Assembly (NCBI RefSeq): GCF_024979235.1
Contig: NZ_JANLCM010000001.1
Location: 2,232,001 to 2,296,000, forward strand
Source: Herbiconiux aconitum
GTDB lineage: Bacteria > Actinomycetota > Actinomycetes > Actinomycetales > Microbacteriaceae
Direction: 5' to 3'
DNA: 64,000 nucleotides
Below the pieces are notes generated by a model. The model worked only from the letters and a program-made list of their open reading frames with translations, did no database searches and was not told the origin of the DNA. A program made the position numbers and the translations under genes. This document shows, one piece after another, positions 43,508 to 52,894 of the stretch. Within the stretch, counting starts at the first letter, position 1. Each line of letters opens with the position of its first letter.

Positions 43508-45564
43508 CAGGATGCGCCGCCTTCGTTGTGCCGACCGGAGCCGGGGGTGAGGTGCAGGATGTGCGCGGGCTGCGTGAACGCATCCAGTCGCACGTAATTG
43601 TCGGCCGACCATTCCCAGACGTTTCCGGAGAGCAGGTCGGTGACCTCGAAGCTCGCCCCGGCCGGGAGGCCGAGCAGCTCGAGATCGAGCCGCACGGTGG
43701 TCTCGCGCACGGAATGCGGGTCGACGTTGACGACCACGATGAGGGTGTCGGAGACCCCGTCGGGGGTGAACTCGCCGTCGAGGTGCTTGGAGTAGACCAC
43801 GATCGAGTCGTCGTCGCTGCCGTGGAAGCGCAGGTTGCGCAGCTGGCCGAGTGCGGGGTGGGCGCGGCGGATCTCGTTCAGCAGCGTGATGTCGGGCACG
43901 ATCGAACGCCCGTCTTGCGCGGCTCCGGCGAAGTCGCGCGCCTTGTACTCGTACTTCTCGTTGTCGATGTTCTCCTCGGCGCCCGGCCGAGCGACGTTCT
44001 CGATCAGCTCGAACCCCGAGTAGACACCCCAGGTGGGGGCGCCGGTCGCTGCGAGCACCGCACGGATGCGGTAGGCCGGCATCCCGCCGAACTGCAGGAA
44101 CTCGGTGAGGATGTCGGGCGTGTTCACGAAGAGATTGGGGCGGAAGAAGGCATCCGTCTCCTGGGCGAGCCCGGTGAAGAACTCTTCGATCTCCGTCTTC
44201 GTGTTGCGCCAGGTGAAGTACGTGTACGACTGCTGGAAGCCGACCTTCGCGAGCCCTTGCATCGGCGCCGGGCGGGTGAAGGCCTCCGCGAGGAAGACGA
44301 CCTCCGGATGCGCGGTGTTGACCTCGTGGATGATCCACTCCCAGAAATCGAGCGGCTTCGTGTGCGGGTTGTCGACCCGGAAGATCTTCACGCCGAGCCC
44401 GATCCAGTACTCCAGGATGCGCAGCGCTTCGGCGCGGATGCCCGACGAGTCGTTGTCGAAGTTGATCGGGTAGATGTCCTGATACTTCTTCGGCGGGTTC
44501 TCGGCGTACGCGATCGTGCCGTCGGGAAGCGTGGTGAACCACTCGGGGTGCGCTTTCACCCAGGGGTGGTCGGGGGAGGCCTGCAGGGCGAAGTCGAGGG
44601 CGATCTCGAGCCCCACCTTCTTCGCCGCCTTCACGAAGTACGTGAAGTCGGCGACCGTGCCGAGATCGGGGTGGATGGCGTCGTGGCCGCCGGCGGCACC
44701 GCCGATCGCCCAGGGCGAGCCCGGGTCGCCGGGCTGCGGGTCGAGGGTGTTGTTGCGGCCCTTGCGGTAGGCCTCGCCGATCGGGTGGATGGGCGGAAGG
44801 TAGAGCACGTCGAAACCCATGGCCGCGACATCCGGAAGCCGCTTGGCCGCACTCCGGAAGGTGCCGCTCTTCCAGCTGCCGTTCGCGGCCTGCTTGGCGC
44901 CGACCGAGCGAGGGAAGAACTCGTACCAGGCACCGGAGCCCGCCCGTGTGCGCTCGACGCGCAGGGGCATCCAGTCGGAGTGGGTGACGAGGCTCTGCGC
45001 GGGCCGGCGCTGCAGGGCCTCCGCCACCTCGGGGCCGTAAGCCAGGCCCAGACGCTCGGCGGCGGGGCCTGCGGTCTCGGTGAGCTGGGCGGAGACCCGG
45101 GCGAACAGCTGGCGGTCGGTGGCCGAGCGCTCGGCCTCGCCCGCCAGCCGCGTGAACAGCTGGGCTCCGATGGCGAACATCAACTCGGTGTCGATGCCGG
45201 CCGCGATCTTGATGGTGGCGTTGTGCTCCCAGGTGGCGTAGTCATCCGAATAACCACGGATGCGGAAGCGCCAGTCGCCGACGCTCGTGACCTGCGCGAG
45301 ACCGCGCCACTCGTCGTCCCAGCTGTGCGTACGGGTGAGGGGACGGTCGGTCAGGGTGCCGTCAGGGGCTTCGAGTTCGAGGTGCGCGCCGACGGCGTCG
45401 TGGCCCTCGCGGAACACCAGTGCGCCGAAGGGCATGACCTCCCCGACGTAGCCTTTCGCCGGCCAGCGCCCGCCTTCGACCTGGGGAAAGACCTCCAGGA
45501 TCGGAATCCGCCCTACCGCGGGCTCGAAGGGTGCCGCTGCCGTGTCGTTTCGAGTTGCTGCCAC
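43507..45564 (-). CDS. glgE: Alpha-1,4-glucan:maltose-1-phosphate maltosyltransferase
   Basis: 685 residues from a [23 protein letters not shown] at the N-terminus is typical of GlgE. The GH13_3 catalytic region has [19 protein letters not shown] (Asp nucleophile), [14 protein letters not shown] (Glu) and [18 protein letters not shown]. GlgE extends linear glucan from maltose-1-phosphate. The trehalose-to-maltose-phosphate enzymes TreS and Pep2 are not in the window. It is coupled to glgB and divergent from glgP, 215 bp away; that gap shows nothing else clear. Confidence 0.96.
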   Translation of the reverse strand: MAATRNDTAAAPFEPAVGRIPILEVFPQVEGGRWPAKGYVGEVMPFGALVFREGHDAVGAHLELEAPDGTLTDRPLTRTHSWDDEWRGLAQVTSVGDWRFRIRGYSDDYATWEHNATIKIAAGIDTELMFAIGAQLFTRLAGEAERSATDRQLFARVSAQLTETAGPAAERLGLAYGPEVAEALQRRPAQSLVTHSDWMPLRVERTRAGSGAWYEFFPRSVGAKQAANGSWKSGTFRSAAKRLPDVAAMGFDVLYLPPIHPIGEAYRKGRNNTLDPQPGDPGSPWAIGGAAGGHDAIHPDLGTVADFTYFVKAAKKVGLEIALDFALQASPDHPWVKAHPEWFTTLPDGTIAYAENPPKKYQDIYPINFDNDSSGIRAEALRILEYWIGLGVKIFRVDNPHTKPLDFWEWIIHEVNTAHPEVVFLAEAFTRPAPMQGLAKVGFQQSYTYFTWRNTKTEIEEFFTGLAQETDAFFRPNLFVNTPDILTEFLQFGGMPAYRIRAVLAATGAPTWGVYSGFELIENVARPGAEENIDNEKYEYKARDFAGAAQDGRSIVPDITLLNEIRRAHPALGQLRNLRFHGSDDDSIVVYSKHLDGEFTPDGVSDTLIVVVNVDPHSVRETTVRLDLELLGLPAGASFEVTDLLSGNVWEWSADNYVRLDAFTQPAHILHLTPGSGRHNEGGAS

Positions 45565-45779
45565 AGTCCGACCCTACCGACAAAGCACTCTCACGCAACG
45601 GTGCGCTGCTCCCGGGCCGGGGCGAGTATCGGAGATGTTCACGCGCTCGTCAGGTGCGTGCCTGCTGCCGGCGAGGGGCAGTTCTCCTGCGCACGCCCTA
45701 GGCTAGCGAGGGCCGTCTCCCTGCAACCCGGCGGTGATCGTTCGACCGGCGCTGCTGCGCCGATGAAGGAGATTCTCGC

Positions 45780-48362
45780 GTGAAGGCGATCCGCAGGTTC
45801 ACCGTCCGATCCGTGCTGCCGGAGTCGCTCCAGGCGCTGGGGGAGCTCGCCGCGAATCTGCGCTGGGCCTGGCACGAGCAGACCCGGCAGATCTTCGCCC
45901 ACATCTCGCCCGACGACTGGCGCGCCACCCAGGGGGATCCGGTCGCTCTGCTGGGCGCCGTGGGCCCGGAGCGGCTCGAACAGCTCGCGGCCGACCCGGG
46001 GTTCGTCGCCTGGGCGAACAGCCTGCGTGACGACTTGAACGCCTACCTCCGCGAACCGCGGTGGTATCAGGGGCTCGAAGGGCCGCGCCCGGCCTCGATC
46101 GGCTACTTCTCGCCGGAGTTCGGCATCGCGGCCGCCCTTCCCCAGTATTCGGGTGGGCTCGGCATCCTGGCCGGCGACCACCTGAAGGCCGCCTCCGACC
46201 TCGGAGTGCCGATCATCGGCGTCGGCCTGTTCTACCGCTCGGGCTACTTCACCCAGGCGATCTCGCGCGACGGTTGGCAGGAGGAGAGCTATCCCGTGCT
46301 CGACCCCGACGGCCTGCCGCTCTCGGTGCTGCGACTCGCCGACGGCACCCCCGCCCAGATCGTGCTGGCCCTGCCCGGCGATCGCGCGCTGTACGCCCGC
46401 ATCTGGCAGGCCCAGGTCGGCCGGGTGCGCCTGCTCATGCTGGACACCGACATCCCCGACAACGACGACGACCTGCGCAGCGTCACCGACCGCCTCTACG
46501 GCGGCGGGGGAGAGCATCGCCTGCTGCAGGAGCTGCTGCTCGGCATCGGCGGAGTGCGCGCCCTCGAGGTGGTGTCGGAACTCACCGATTCGCCGATGCC
46601 GGAGGTCTATCACACCAACGAAGGGCACGCCGGATTCCAGGGTCTCGAGCGCATCTCGAGCCTCATCGGTGGCGGACTGAGCTTCGATGCGGCGCTGCAG
46701 GTCGTGCGGGCCGGCACGGTCTTCACCACGCACACGCCGGTTCCGGCCGGCATCGACCGGTTCGAGCGCTCGCTCGTCGAGCGGTACTTCTCGACCGACA
46801 TGCTGCCGGGCCTCGACGTCGAGTCGGTACTGGCGATCGGCGCGGAGGACTACGACGGTGGTTCGCCCGACGTCTTCAACATGGCCGTGATGGGCCTGCG
46901 ACTCGGACAGCGGGCCAATGGCGTCTCCCAGCTGCACGGCGCCGTGAGCCGAGGCATGTTCGCCGGCCTCTGGCCGGGATTCGACCGCGCCGATGTGCCG
47001 ATCACCTCGGTGACGAACGGCGTGCACGCTCCCACCTGGACCGACCCTCTGTTGCAGGAGCTCGCGCGCACGAAGCTCGGCACCGGCGACACGACCGCGG
47101 CGGACTGGTCGTCCGACGCGGTGACGGATGCGGAGATCTGGGCCGTGCGCGGAGACATGCGGCGCCAGCTGGTGCAGGACGCCCGCCGCCGGGTCACGGA
47201 AGCCTGGCGCGACCAGAACCCCGACTCCATCCCGCCCGCCTGGTTCCAGAGCCTCCTCGACCCCTCGGTTCTGACCATCGGATTCGCCCGCCGCGTGCCC
47301 ACCTACAAGCGACTCACGCTGATGCTGCACGACCCCGCACGGTTGAAGTCGATTCTGTTGAACCCCGAGCGGCCGATCCAGCTCGTGGTGGCCGGCAAGT
47401 CGCATCCGGCCGACGAGGAGGGCAAGCGGCTCATTCAGAAGTTCGTGCAGTTCGCCTCCGACCCCGAGGTGCGGCACCGGATCGTCTTTCTGCCGAACTA
47501 CGACATCGGCATGGCCCAGGTGCTCTATCCGGGAACCGACGTCTGGCTGAACAACCCGCTGCGGCCGCTCGAGGCCTGTGGAACCTCCGGCATGAAGGCG
47601 GCGCTGAACGGAGGCCTCAACCTCTCGATTCTCGACGGCTGGTGGAACGAGTACTACGACGGCGAGAACGGGTGGGCGATCCCCACCGCCGACTCGGCGG
47701 GCGATGCCGAGGAACGCGACACCCTCGAGGCCGAGGCGCTCTACGACCTGATGGAGAATCAGGTCGCTCCGCGCTTCTACGATCGGGATTCGGACGGTGT
47801 GCCCGGGCACTGGATGCAGTCGATCCGGCACACCCTCTCCACCCTGTCGCCCGAACTCAGCGCCGATCGCATGGTGCGCGAGTACGTGCAGCGGCTCTAC
47901 ATCCCGGCCGCTGCGGCCGAACGCGTGATGTCCGCCGACGACCACGAGGCGGCGCGGGAGCTGTCGGAGTGGAAGGAGCGGGTTCGCGCGGCCTGGCCGG
48001 GCATCTCGGTGGTGCACGTGGAGTCGGGTGGACTCGACGACACGCCCCAGGTGGGCGACGTGCTGCACGTGCGGGCGCACATCCAGCTCGGCGGGCTCAC
48101 GCCGCGCGACGTCGCCGTGGAGGTCGTCTACGGGCACGCGGTGCACGGTGACGACCTGAGCGATGCGGCGACGGTGGAGCTGTCGACGCCGCACCTCGGC
48201 GACGCGCACCCCTCCGCGCAGTCCGACGACTCGCCGCTCGTCTACTCGGGAACGGTGGAGCTCGCGCGAGCCGGCTCATTCGGGTACACCGTGCGGGTGG
48301 TGCCGAAGCACGCGAATCTGGCGTCAGCGGCCGAGTTGGGGCTCATCGCGGTCGCGCACTGA
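45780..48362 (+). CDS. glgP: Alpha-glucan phosphorylase (maltodextrin/glycogen phosphorylase type)
   Basis: 860 residues from a GTG with GAAGGAG ahead. An N-terminal DUF3417 region (LRWAWHEQTRQIFAHISPDD) is followed by the GT35 fold: IGYFSPEFGIAAALPQYSGG, VYHTNEGHAGFQGLERISSL, PNYDIGMAQVLYPGTDVWLN and EACGTSGMKAALNGGLNLSI, where the Lys should hold PLP. It releases glucose-1-phosphate from glucan ends, and in GlgE organisms may also act on short maltodextrins. It is convergent with tetR across a perfect hairpin. Confidence 0.94.
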   Translation: MKAIRRFTVRSVLPESLQALGELAANLRWAWHEQTRQIFAHISPDDWRATQGDPVALLGAVGPERLEQLAADPGFVAWANSLRDDLNAYLREPRWYQGLEGPRPASIGYFSPEFGIAAALPQYSGGLGILAGDHLKAASDLGVPIIGVGLFYRSGYFTQAISRDGWQEESYPVLDPDGLPLSVLRLADGTPAQIVLALPGDRALYARIWQAQVGRVRLLMLDTDIPDNDDDLRSVTDRLYGGGGEHRLLQELLLGIGGVRALEVVSELTDSPMPEVYHTNEGHAGFQGLERISSLIGGGLSFDAALQVVRAGTVFTTHTPVPAGIDRFERSLVERYFSTDMLPGLDVESVLAIGAEDYDGGSPDVFNMAVMGLRLGQRANGVSQLHGAVSRGMFAGLWPGFDRADVPITSVTNGVHAPTWTDPLLQELARTKLGTGDTTAADWSSDAVTDAEIWAVRGDMRRQLVQDARRRVTEAWRDQNPDSIPPAWFQSLLDPSVLTIGFARRVPTYKRLTLMLHDPARLKSILLNPERPIQLVVAGKSHPADEEGKRLIQKFVQFASDPEVRHRIVFLPNYDIGMAQVLYPGTDVWLNNPLRPLEACGTSGMKAALNGGLNLSILDGWWNEYYDGENGWAIPTADSAGDAEERDTLEAEALYDLMENQVAPRFYDRDSDGVPGHWMQSIRHTLSTLSPELSADRMVREYVQRLYIPAAAAERVMSADDHEAARELSEWKERVRAAWPGISVVHVESGGLDDTPQVGDVLHVRAHIQLGGLTPRDVAVEVVYGHAVHGDDLSDAATVELSTPHLGDAHPSAQSDDSPLVYSGTVELARAGSFGYTVRVVPKHANLASAAELGLIAVAH

Positions 48363-48364
48363 CG

Positions 48365-48432
48365 AGTTTTTGTGCAAATAGCGATGACCGATGCCCTATA
48401 TGGGGTCGGTCATCGCTATTTGCACAAAAACT
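48365..48432. repeat. Perfect 27-bp inverted repeat, AT-rich
   Basis: Arms at 48365-48391 and 48406-48432 are exact inverted copies, beginning AGTTTTTGTGCAAATAGC, with a 14-nt loop. It is far less GC-rich than its surroundings and lies between the convergent glgP and tetR genes. It acts at least as a bidirectional terminator. Confidence 0.9.
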
Positions 48433-48434
48433 AG

Positions 48435-49061
48435 TCACCCGGAGCGTGGCGGCATGCTCGTGGGCAGCGGCGGGTGGCCCTTGCGGATGAGATCGAGCTT
48501 CTCGGGGAACACCGTGCCCATCAGCTCGCGCACGGCGGGGTCGCCGGCGTAGTCGTCGAACAGCCGCACCGCCAACACGACGTTCGCCATCATGCCGCCC
48601 GCCAGGAACTCGGATGCCTCTTCAGCGCTCATTCCCGCCTCCTCGCGCAGCAGACGATAGACGTCCATGAAGCCGCATCGCGCCCGCGGGCCGATCACCG
48701 GGTCGGCACCGAGCACGAAGCCGTGCATGAGGTTCAGCAGGATGCTGCGATCGGCGGTGAGGGTGAAGTATGCGTTGCCGAGACGCCGGGCGATGGGCAC
48801 CTCGGGGTCGCCGGCGATCGCCTCGCGGAAGGCCGCGATGATTCGGTCGAGCGCGCGATGCAGCACCTCGAGGAAGAGCTGCTCCTTGGTGCCGAACATC
48901 CGCACGACGTAGGGCTGGCTGACGCCGGCCGCGCGCGCCACCATGTCGGTCGTCGCGCCTGCGTAGCCCGCGTTGCCGAACACCGTCGACGCGGCATCCA
49001 GCACGAGCAAGCGGCGCTCGTCGGCCGCCATTCGGGGCTTCTTCTCGGTCACCCTTGACAT
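48435..49061 (-). CDS. TetR-family repressor
   Basis: 208 residues. The N-terminal helix-turn-helix is LVLDAASTVFGNAGYAGATT and DMVARAAGVSQPYVVRMFGT, then KEQLFLEVLHRALDRIIAAF. The C-terminal ligand domain is helical (LLNLMHGFVLGADPVIGPRA). It is divergent from the MFS exporter gene at 49131, with two operator-like palindromes between, so it most likely represses that exporter until a drug or metabolite binds. Confidence 0.9.
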   Translation of the reverse strand: MSRVTEKKPRMAADERRLLVLDAASTVFGNAGYAGATTDMVARAAGVSQPYVVRMFGTKEQLFLEVLHRALDRIIAAFREAIAGDPEVPIARRLGNAYFTLTADRSILLNLMHGFVLGADPVIGPRARCGFMDVYRLLREEAGMSAEEASEFLAGGMMANVVLAVRLFDDYAGDPAVRELMGTVFPEKLDLIRKGHPPLPTSMPPRSG

Positions 49062-49062
49062 G

Positions 49063-49107
49063 GTATCAGTTGATTACTTAGGGTGACACTTGTAATCATC
49101 CGATTAC
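49063..49107. promoter_or_regulatory. Two candidate TetR operators
   Basis: GTATCAGTTGATTAC (49063-49077) and GTAATCATCCGATTAC (49092-49107) are related palindromes built from GATTAC half-sites, placed between the divergent tetR and MFS starts. Confidence 0.7.
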
Positions 49108-49130
49108 CTACTTCTTGAAAGGATTGCTCC

Positions 49131-50585
49131 TTGGCAATCACACAATCAGCGACCGGCCCGGTCGCTCAGGCATCGTCGGCGGGCGCGGCTCGGCGGCGCC
49201 GCATCCCCGTCTGGCTCGCCATCGTGGCGGCGTCGCTGCCCATGTTCATGGCCACCCTCGACAACCTCGTGGTGACGAGCGCGCTGCCGGTTCTCGGCGA
49301 GGAGCTCTCGGCCTCGGTCGAACAGCTGCAGTGGTTCGTCAACGCCTACACCCTCAGCTTCGCCAGCCTCATGCTCTTCGCGGTAGCGCTGGGCGACAGG
49401 CTCGGCCGCCGCACCGTCTTTCTCTGGGGAATCGGCATCTTCACGGTCGCGTCGGCTCTCTGCGCCGTGAGCACGGAGCCCTGGATGCTCATCGCCGCCC
49501 GTGCCGTGCAAGGAGCGGGTGCCGCGGCGCTCATGCCGCTGTCGCTCACGCTGCTCGTCGGCTCGGTCAGCGCCCGGATGCGTCCGCTGGCCATCGGGAT
49601 CTGGGGTGGCATCTCCGGGCTCGGCGTGGCGCTCGGACCGCTCGTCGGCGGCGCAGTCATCCAAGGGTGGAACTGGGACGCGATCTTCTGGATCAACGTT
49701 CCCGTCGGCATCGTCACCTTCCCGCTCGTGCTGCTCGCGCTGCCGAACTCGTTCGGCGCTCGTCTCCGGGCCGACATCGTGGGCGTGGTGCTCGCCGGTG
49801 TCGGCGTGCTCGGGGTGGTCTACGGCATCATCCGGGGCAACGATGCGGGGTGGGGGAGCCTCGAGGTGCTGGGCTCGATCGTCGGCGGCGCGGCGCTGAT
49901 CGCGGCCTTCGTGGTGTGGGAGTCGCGGGTGTCGAATCCACTGCTGCCGCTGCGGCTGTTCCGCGATCGGAGCTTCTCGGTGGCCAACGTCGTGGGGCTC
50001 GTGTTCAGTTTCGGCATCTTCGGGTCGATCTTCATCCTGATTCAGTTCTTGCAGATCGTGCAGGGCTCGTCGCCGCTGGAGGCCGGTGTGCAGACCATGC
50101 CGTGGACGCTGGCGCCCATGGTCATCGCGCCGCTCGCCGGGTTCATCGCACCGCGGGTCGGCACCCGGTTGCTGATCGTCGTCGGGCTGGCGTTGCAGGC
50201 GATCGGTGTGGGCTGGTTCGCTTCTAGGATGGCTGCGGATGTCTCCTACGGCACCCTGCTGCCGGCCTTCATCTTGGCGGGTGTCGGCATGGGCTTGGTG
50301 TTCGCCCCTTCGTCGACGGCCGTGCTCGCGAACATGACCCCGCAGGACAACGCGAAGGCCTCGGGCACCAACTCGACCTTGCGGGAGATCGGTGTCGCCC
50401 TCGGCATAGCCGCCCTCACGGCTATCTTCACGGGCGCCGGCGGCACGTTCACTCCCACCGGCTACGTGGATGCCGCAACCCCGGCGATCTGGGTGGGAGC
50501 CGCAGCCCTGGCGCTGGCTGCCCTCCTGGCCCTCCTCCTCCCAAGGGGCAGGGGAACGGCGCAGCAAGCCGCGGGCCGCGCTTAG
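49131..50585 (+). CDS. DHA2-family drug/multidrug efflux MFS transporter
   Basis: 484 residues from a TTG with GAAAGGA 7 nt upstream. Fourteen membrane helices are expected. Motifs: FMATLDNLVVTSALPVLGEE in helix 1, GDRLGRRTVFLWGI after helix 2, RAVQGAGAAALMPLSLTLL in helix 4 and GISGLGVALGPLVGGAVI in helix 5. These are drug:H+ antiporter features. Control by the adjacent TetR repressor is likely. The pair is set inside the glycogen gene cluster without a clear metabolic link. Confidence 0.92.
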   Translation: MAITQSATGPVAQASSAGAARRRRIPVWLAIVAASLPMFMATLDNLVVTSALPVLGEELSASVEQLQWFVNAYTLSFASLMLFAVALGDRLGRRTVFLWGIGIFTVASALCAVSTEPWMLIAARAVQGAGAAALMPLSLTLLVGSVSARMRPLAIGIWGGISGLGVALGPLVGGAVIQGWNWDAIFWINVPVGIVTFPLVLLALPNSFGARLRADIVGVVLAGVGVLGVVYGIIRGNDAGWGSLEVLGSIVGGAALIAAFVVWESRVSNPLLPLRLFRDRSFSVANVVGLVFSFGIFGSIFILIQFLQIVQGSSPLEAGVQTMPWTLAPMVIAPLAGFIAPRVGTRLLIVVGLALQAIGVGWFASRMAADVSYGTLLPAFILAGVGMGLVFAPSSTAVLANMTPQDNAKASGTNSTLREIGVALGIAALTAIFTGAGGTFTPTGYVDAATPAIWVGAAALALAALLALLLPRGRGTAQQAAGRA

Positions 50586-50594
50586 CCGGCCTAA

Positions 50595-50724
50595 GGTGAG
50601 GCCGAGGCCGCGTCAGCGACCTCAGCCGAACATGTCGCCTCGCGCCGCAGAAGCGGCGGCGCGAGCACCGAGCGCCGAGCTACCCGGTAGGGCAGCTCAG
50701 CGCGGGCAGTGGCGGGGCGGTACC
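50595..50724 (-). repeat. Intergenic repeat, copy 2 (inverted relative to copy 1)
   Basis: Contains the exact inverted copies of the 41-bp (50627-50667) and 17-bp (50708-50724) blocks from 41004-41133, with a diverged middle. It occupies most of the 192-bp gap between the exporter and glgX genes. Confidence 0.88.
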
Positions 50725-50777
50725 GAGTTCCATCGCCGCGGGCGCGGGGAACCCTCTGAGAACCCCAGTTCCAGCCC

Positions 50778-52844
50778 CTACACCGCGCGATACAACTGCA
50801 TCGAGGTGGGTGCGACGTCCACCACCTGCCCGGGCGCGAAGCGGGGAACAGGCGCCTGGTGGGCCGACGGCACGTCCTGTGCCGAATCCCACAGCAGCTC
50901 GTAAGCAGACACGTCGTCGTGCAAGGGCAGCGTCACCCGCTCGGGCGCTTCGACGCCGTGGATGACGGTGAGGATGCGGTTGAAGTCCTCGTGCTCGGGC
51001 GTCGAGGCCGCGACGTAGATCAGGGTGCGGTTCTCGGGTGAGTTCCAATCGGAGACCGACATCGATTCGCCGGCTGCGTCGTACCAGTCCATCTGGCTGG
51101 CGCTCGGTGTGCGCTCGCCGAACACCCCGTACCGCACGGGTCGCAGTGCGGGATTCTCGCGGCGCATCCGGAGCAGGTGCTGGGTGGTGCGCCAGAGATC
51201 CTTCTGCCAGGTGCGCCTGTCCCAGCTGAGCCAGGTCAGTTCGGAGTCGTGGCAGTAGGCGTTGTTGTTGCCTTTCTGGCTGCGCCCGAACTCGTCGCCG
51301 GCGGTGATCATCGGTACTCCGGCCGAGAGCAGCAGGGTGCCCATCAGGTTGCGCATGGCGCGCCGCCGCGTCGACTCGATGGTGCGCGAAGAGGTGTGGC
51401 CCTCGATGCCGTGGTTGTACGACATGTTGTTGTCGCTGCCGTCGCGGTTCGCCTCCCCGTTGCCCACGTTGTGCTTGACGTTGTAGGCGGTGAGGTCGGC
51501 GAGGGTGAACCCGTCGTGGGCGGTGACGAAGTTGACCGACGCCAGCGGGCCGCGGGCTTGTGCGAAGGTGCTCGACGACCCGGCGATGCGCGTGGCGAGC
51601 ATCCCGACCCCGTCTCCCGGCGAACCGTTCTCGCGGATCGACTTGATGTCGCGCAACCAGAATTTGCGCATCCGGTCGCGGAAGCGGTCGTTCCACTCCG
51701 ACCACCCGCGGGGGAAGTTGCCCGTCTGCCAGCCGCCCATGCCCACGTCCCACGGCTCGGCGATCATCTTCACCCCGGCGAGCTCGGGGTCGTCGACGAT
51801 GCCCTTGATGAGCGGATGCTCGTGGTCGAAGTAGTTGTCCTCGTTGCGCCCGAGGGTGGCCGCGAGGTCGAATCGGAAGCCGTCGATCTGCACGTCGTTC
51901 GCCCAGTACTTCAGCGAGTCGAGGATCATCCGCGAGACGGCCGGGGTCGCGGTGTCGATGGAGTTGCCGCATCCGGTCACGTCGATGTAGTCGCCGCGGC
52001 TGGTCTGCCGGTAGTAGCGCGCGTTGTCGATGCCGCGGAAACTCGAGGTGGGTCCGCCCCGACCCTCCTCGGCGGTGTGGTTGTAGACCACGTCGAGGAT
52101 GACCTCGAGTCCCGCCTCGTGCAGCAGCTTCACCATGCCCTTGAACTCGCGGAGCACGGCTCCCGGCCCCTCGGCCTGCGCGGCGCGGCTCGCGTAGAGG
52201 TTGTGCGGGGCGAAGAAGCCGAGGGTGTTGTAGCCCCAGTAATTCGTGAGGCCCTGTTTCTGCAGTCGCTGCTCGGAGACGAAGGCGTGCACGGGCAGCA
52301 GTTCGACGGCCGTGACGCCGAGGCCCTTCAGGTAGCCGATGCTGGTCTCGTGGGCCAGGCCCGCGTAGGTTCCGCGCAAGTGCTCGGGGATGCGGGTGTT
52401 GAGCTTCGACAGCCCCTTCACGTGCGCCTCGTAGATGACGGTGTGGTCGAGCGGGGTCTGCGGTTTGGTGACGCCGTTCCAGTTGAACTCCTCGTCGATC
52501 ACGACGCTCCGCCACTGTTCGCGGCCGGAGCGCACCAATCCGCGGGAGTAGGGATCGAGCAGCGCGATCTCCGGGTCGAAGGCGTTCATCGGCGCATCCG
52601 GGCCCGTCGGGCCGTCGACGCGCAAGGTGTAGCGGCGGCCGGGCGTCAGGCTGCGGGTGCGGGCCGTCCACACGTTCGAAGCCGCGTCGCGGGTGAGCGG
52701 AACGGTCTTCACGATCCAGTTCGGGTCTTTGTCGTCGTAGAGACAGAGGTCGATGGTCGTGGCGTTCTCCGACCACACCCGGATCTCGCCACCGTGAGAA
52801 GTCTGTCGAACGCCCATCCGAGCGAACGGATCGGCCGCAGTCAT
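50778..52844 (-). CDS. glgX: Glycogen debranching enzyme
   Basis: 688 residues from the ATG at 52844 (MTAADPFARMG); a GTG at 52865 is an alternative. The CBM48-like start has GGEIRVWSENATTIDLCLYD. The GH13_11 barrel shows LEVILDVVYNHTAEEGRGGP, IDGFRFDLAATLGRNEDNYF (Asp nucleophile), MIAEPWDVGMGGWQTGNFPR and VNFVTAHDGFTLADLTAYN. It hydrolyses alpha-1,6 branches left after phosphorylase action. It is divergent from the cysteine desulfurase gene. Confidence 0.95.
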   Translation of the reverse strand: MTAADPFARMGVRQTSHGGEIRVWSENATTIDLCLYDDKDPNWIVKTVPLTRDAASNVWTARTRSLTPGRRYTLRVDGPTGPDAPMNAFDPEIALLDPYSRGLVRSGREQWRSVVIDEEFNWNGVTKPQTPLDHTVIYEAHVKGLSKLNTRIPEHLRGTYAGLAHETSIGYLKGLGVTAVELLPVHAFVSEQRLQKQGLTNYWGYNTLGFFAPHNLYASRAAQAEGPGAVLREFKGMVKLLHEAGLEVILDVVYNHTAEEGRGGPTSSFRGIDNARYYRQTSRGDYIDVTGCGNSIDTATPAVSRMILDSLKYWANDVQIDGFRFDLAATLGRNEDNYFDHEHPLIKGIVDDPELAGVKMIAEPWDVGMGGWQTGNFPRGWSEWNDRFRDRMRKFWLRDIKSIRENGSPGDGVGMLATRIAGSSSTFAQARGPLASVNFVTAHDGFTLADLTAYNVKHNVGNGEANRDGSDNNMSYNHGIEGHTSSRTIESTRRRAMRNLMGTLLLSAGVPMITAGDEFGRSQKGNNNAYCHDSELTWLSWDRRTWQKDLWRTTQHLLRMRRENPALRPVRYGVFGERTPSASQMDWYDAAGESMSVSDWNSPENRTLIYVAASTPEHEDFNRILTVIHGVEAPERVTLPLHDDVSAYELLWDSAQDVPSAHQAPVPRFAPGQVVDVAPTSMQLYRAV

Positions 52845-52894
52845 GAGACTTAGAGTAGTTGTCACCGATGATCCGCTGAAATCCGCAGGAATCC

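Noticed and set aside
43508..44542. N-terminal extension that would make glgB a 1084-residue protein.
   Set aside because: The extra residues are a wrong-frame reading of glgE and resemble no enzyme; the true glgB start overlaps the glgE stop.
45639..48209. An 856-codon minus-strand frame across glgP.
   Set aside because: Antisense to a well-matched phosphorylase with full motif set; no domain in the frame.
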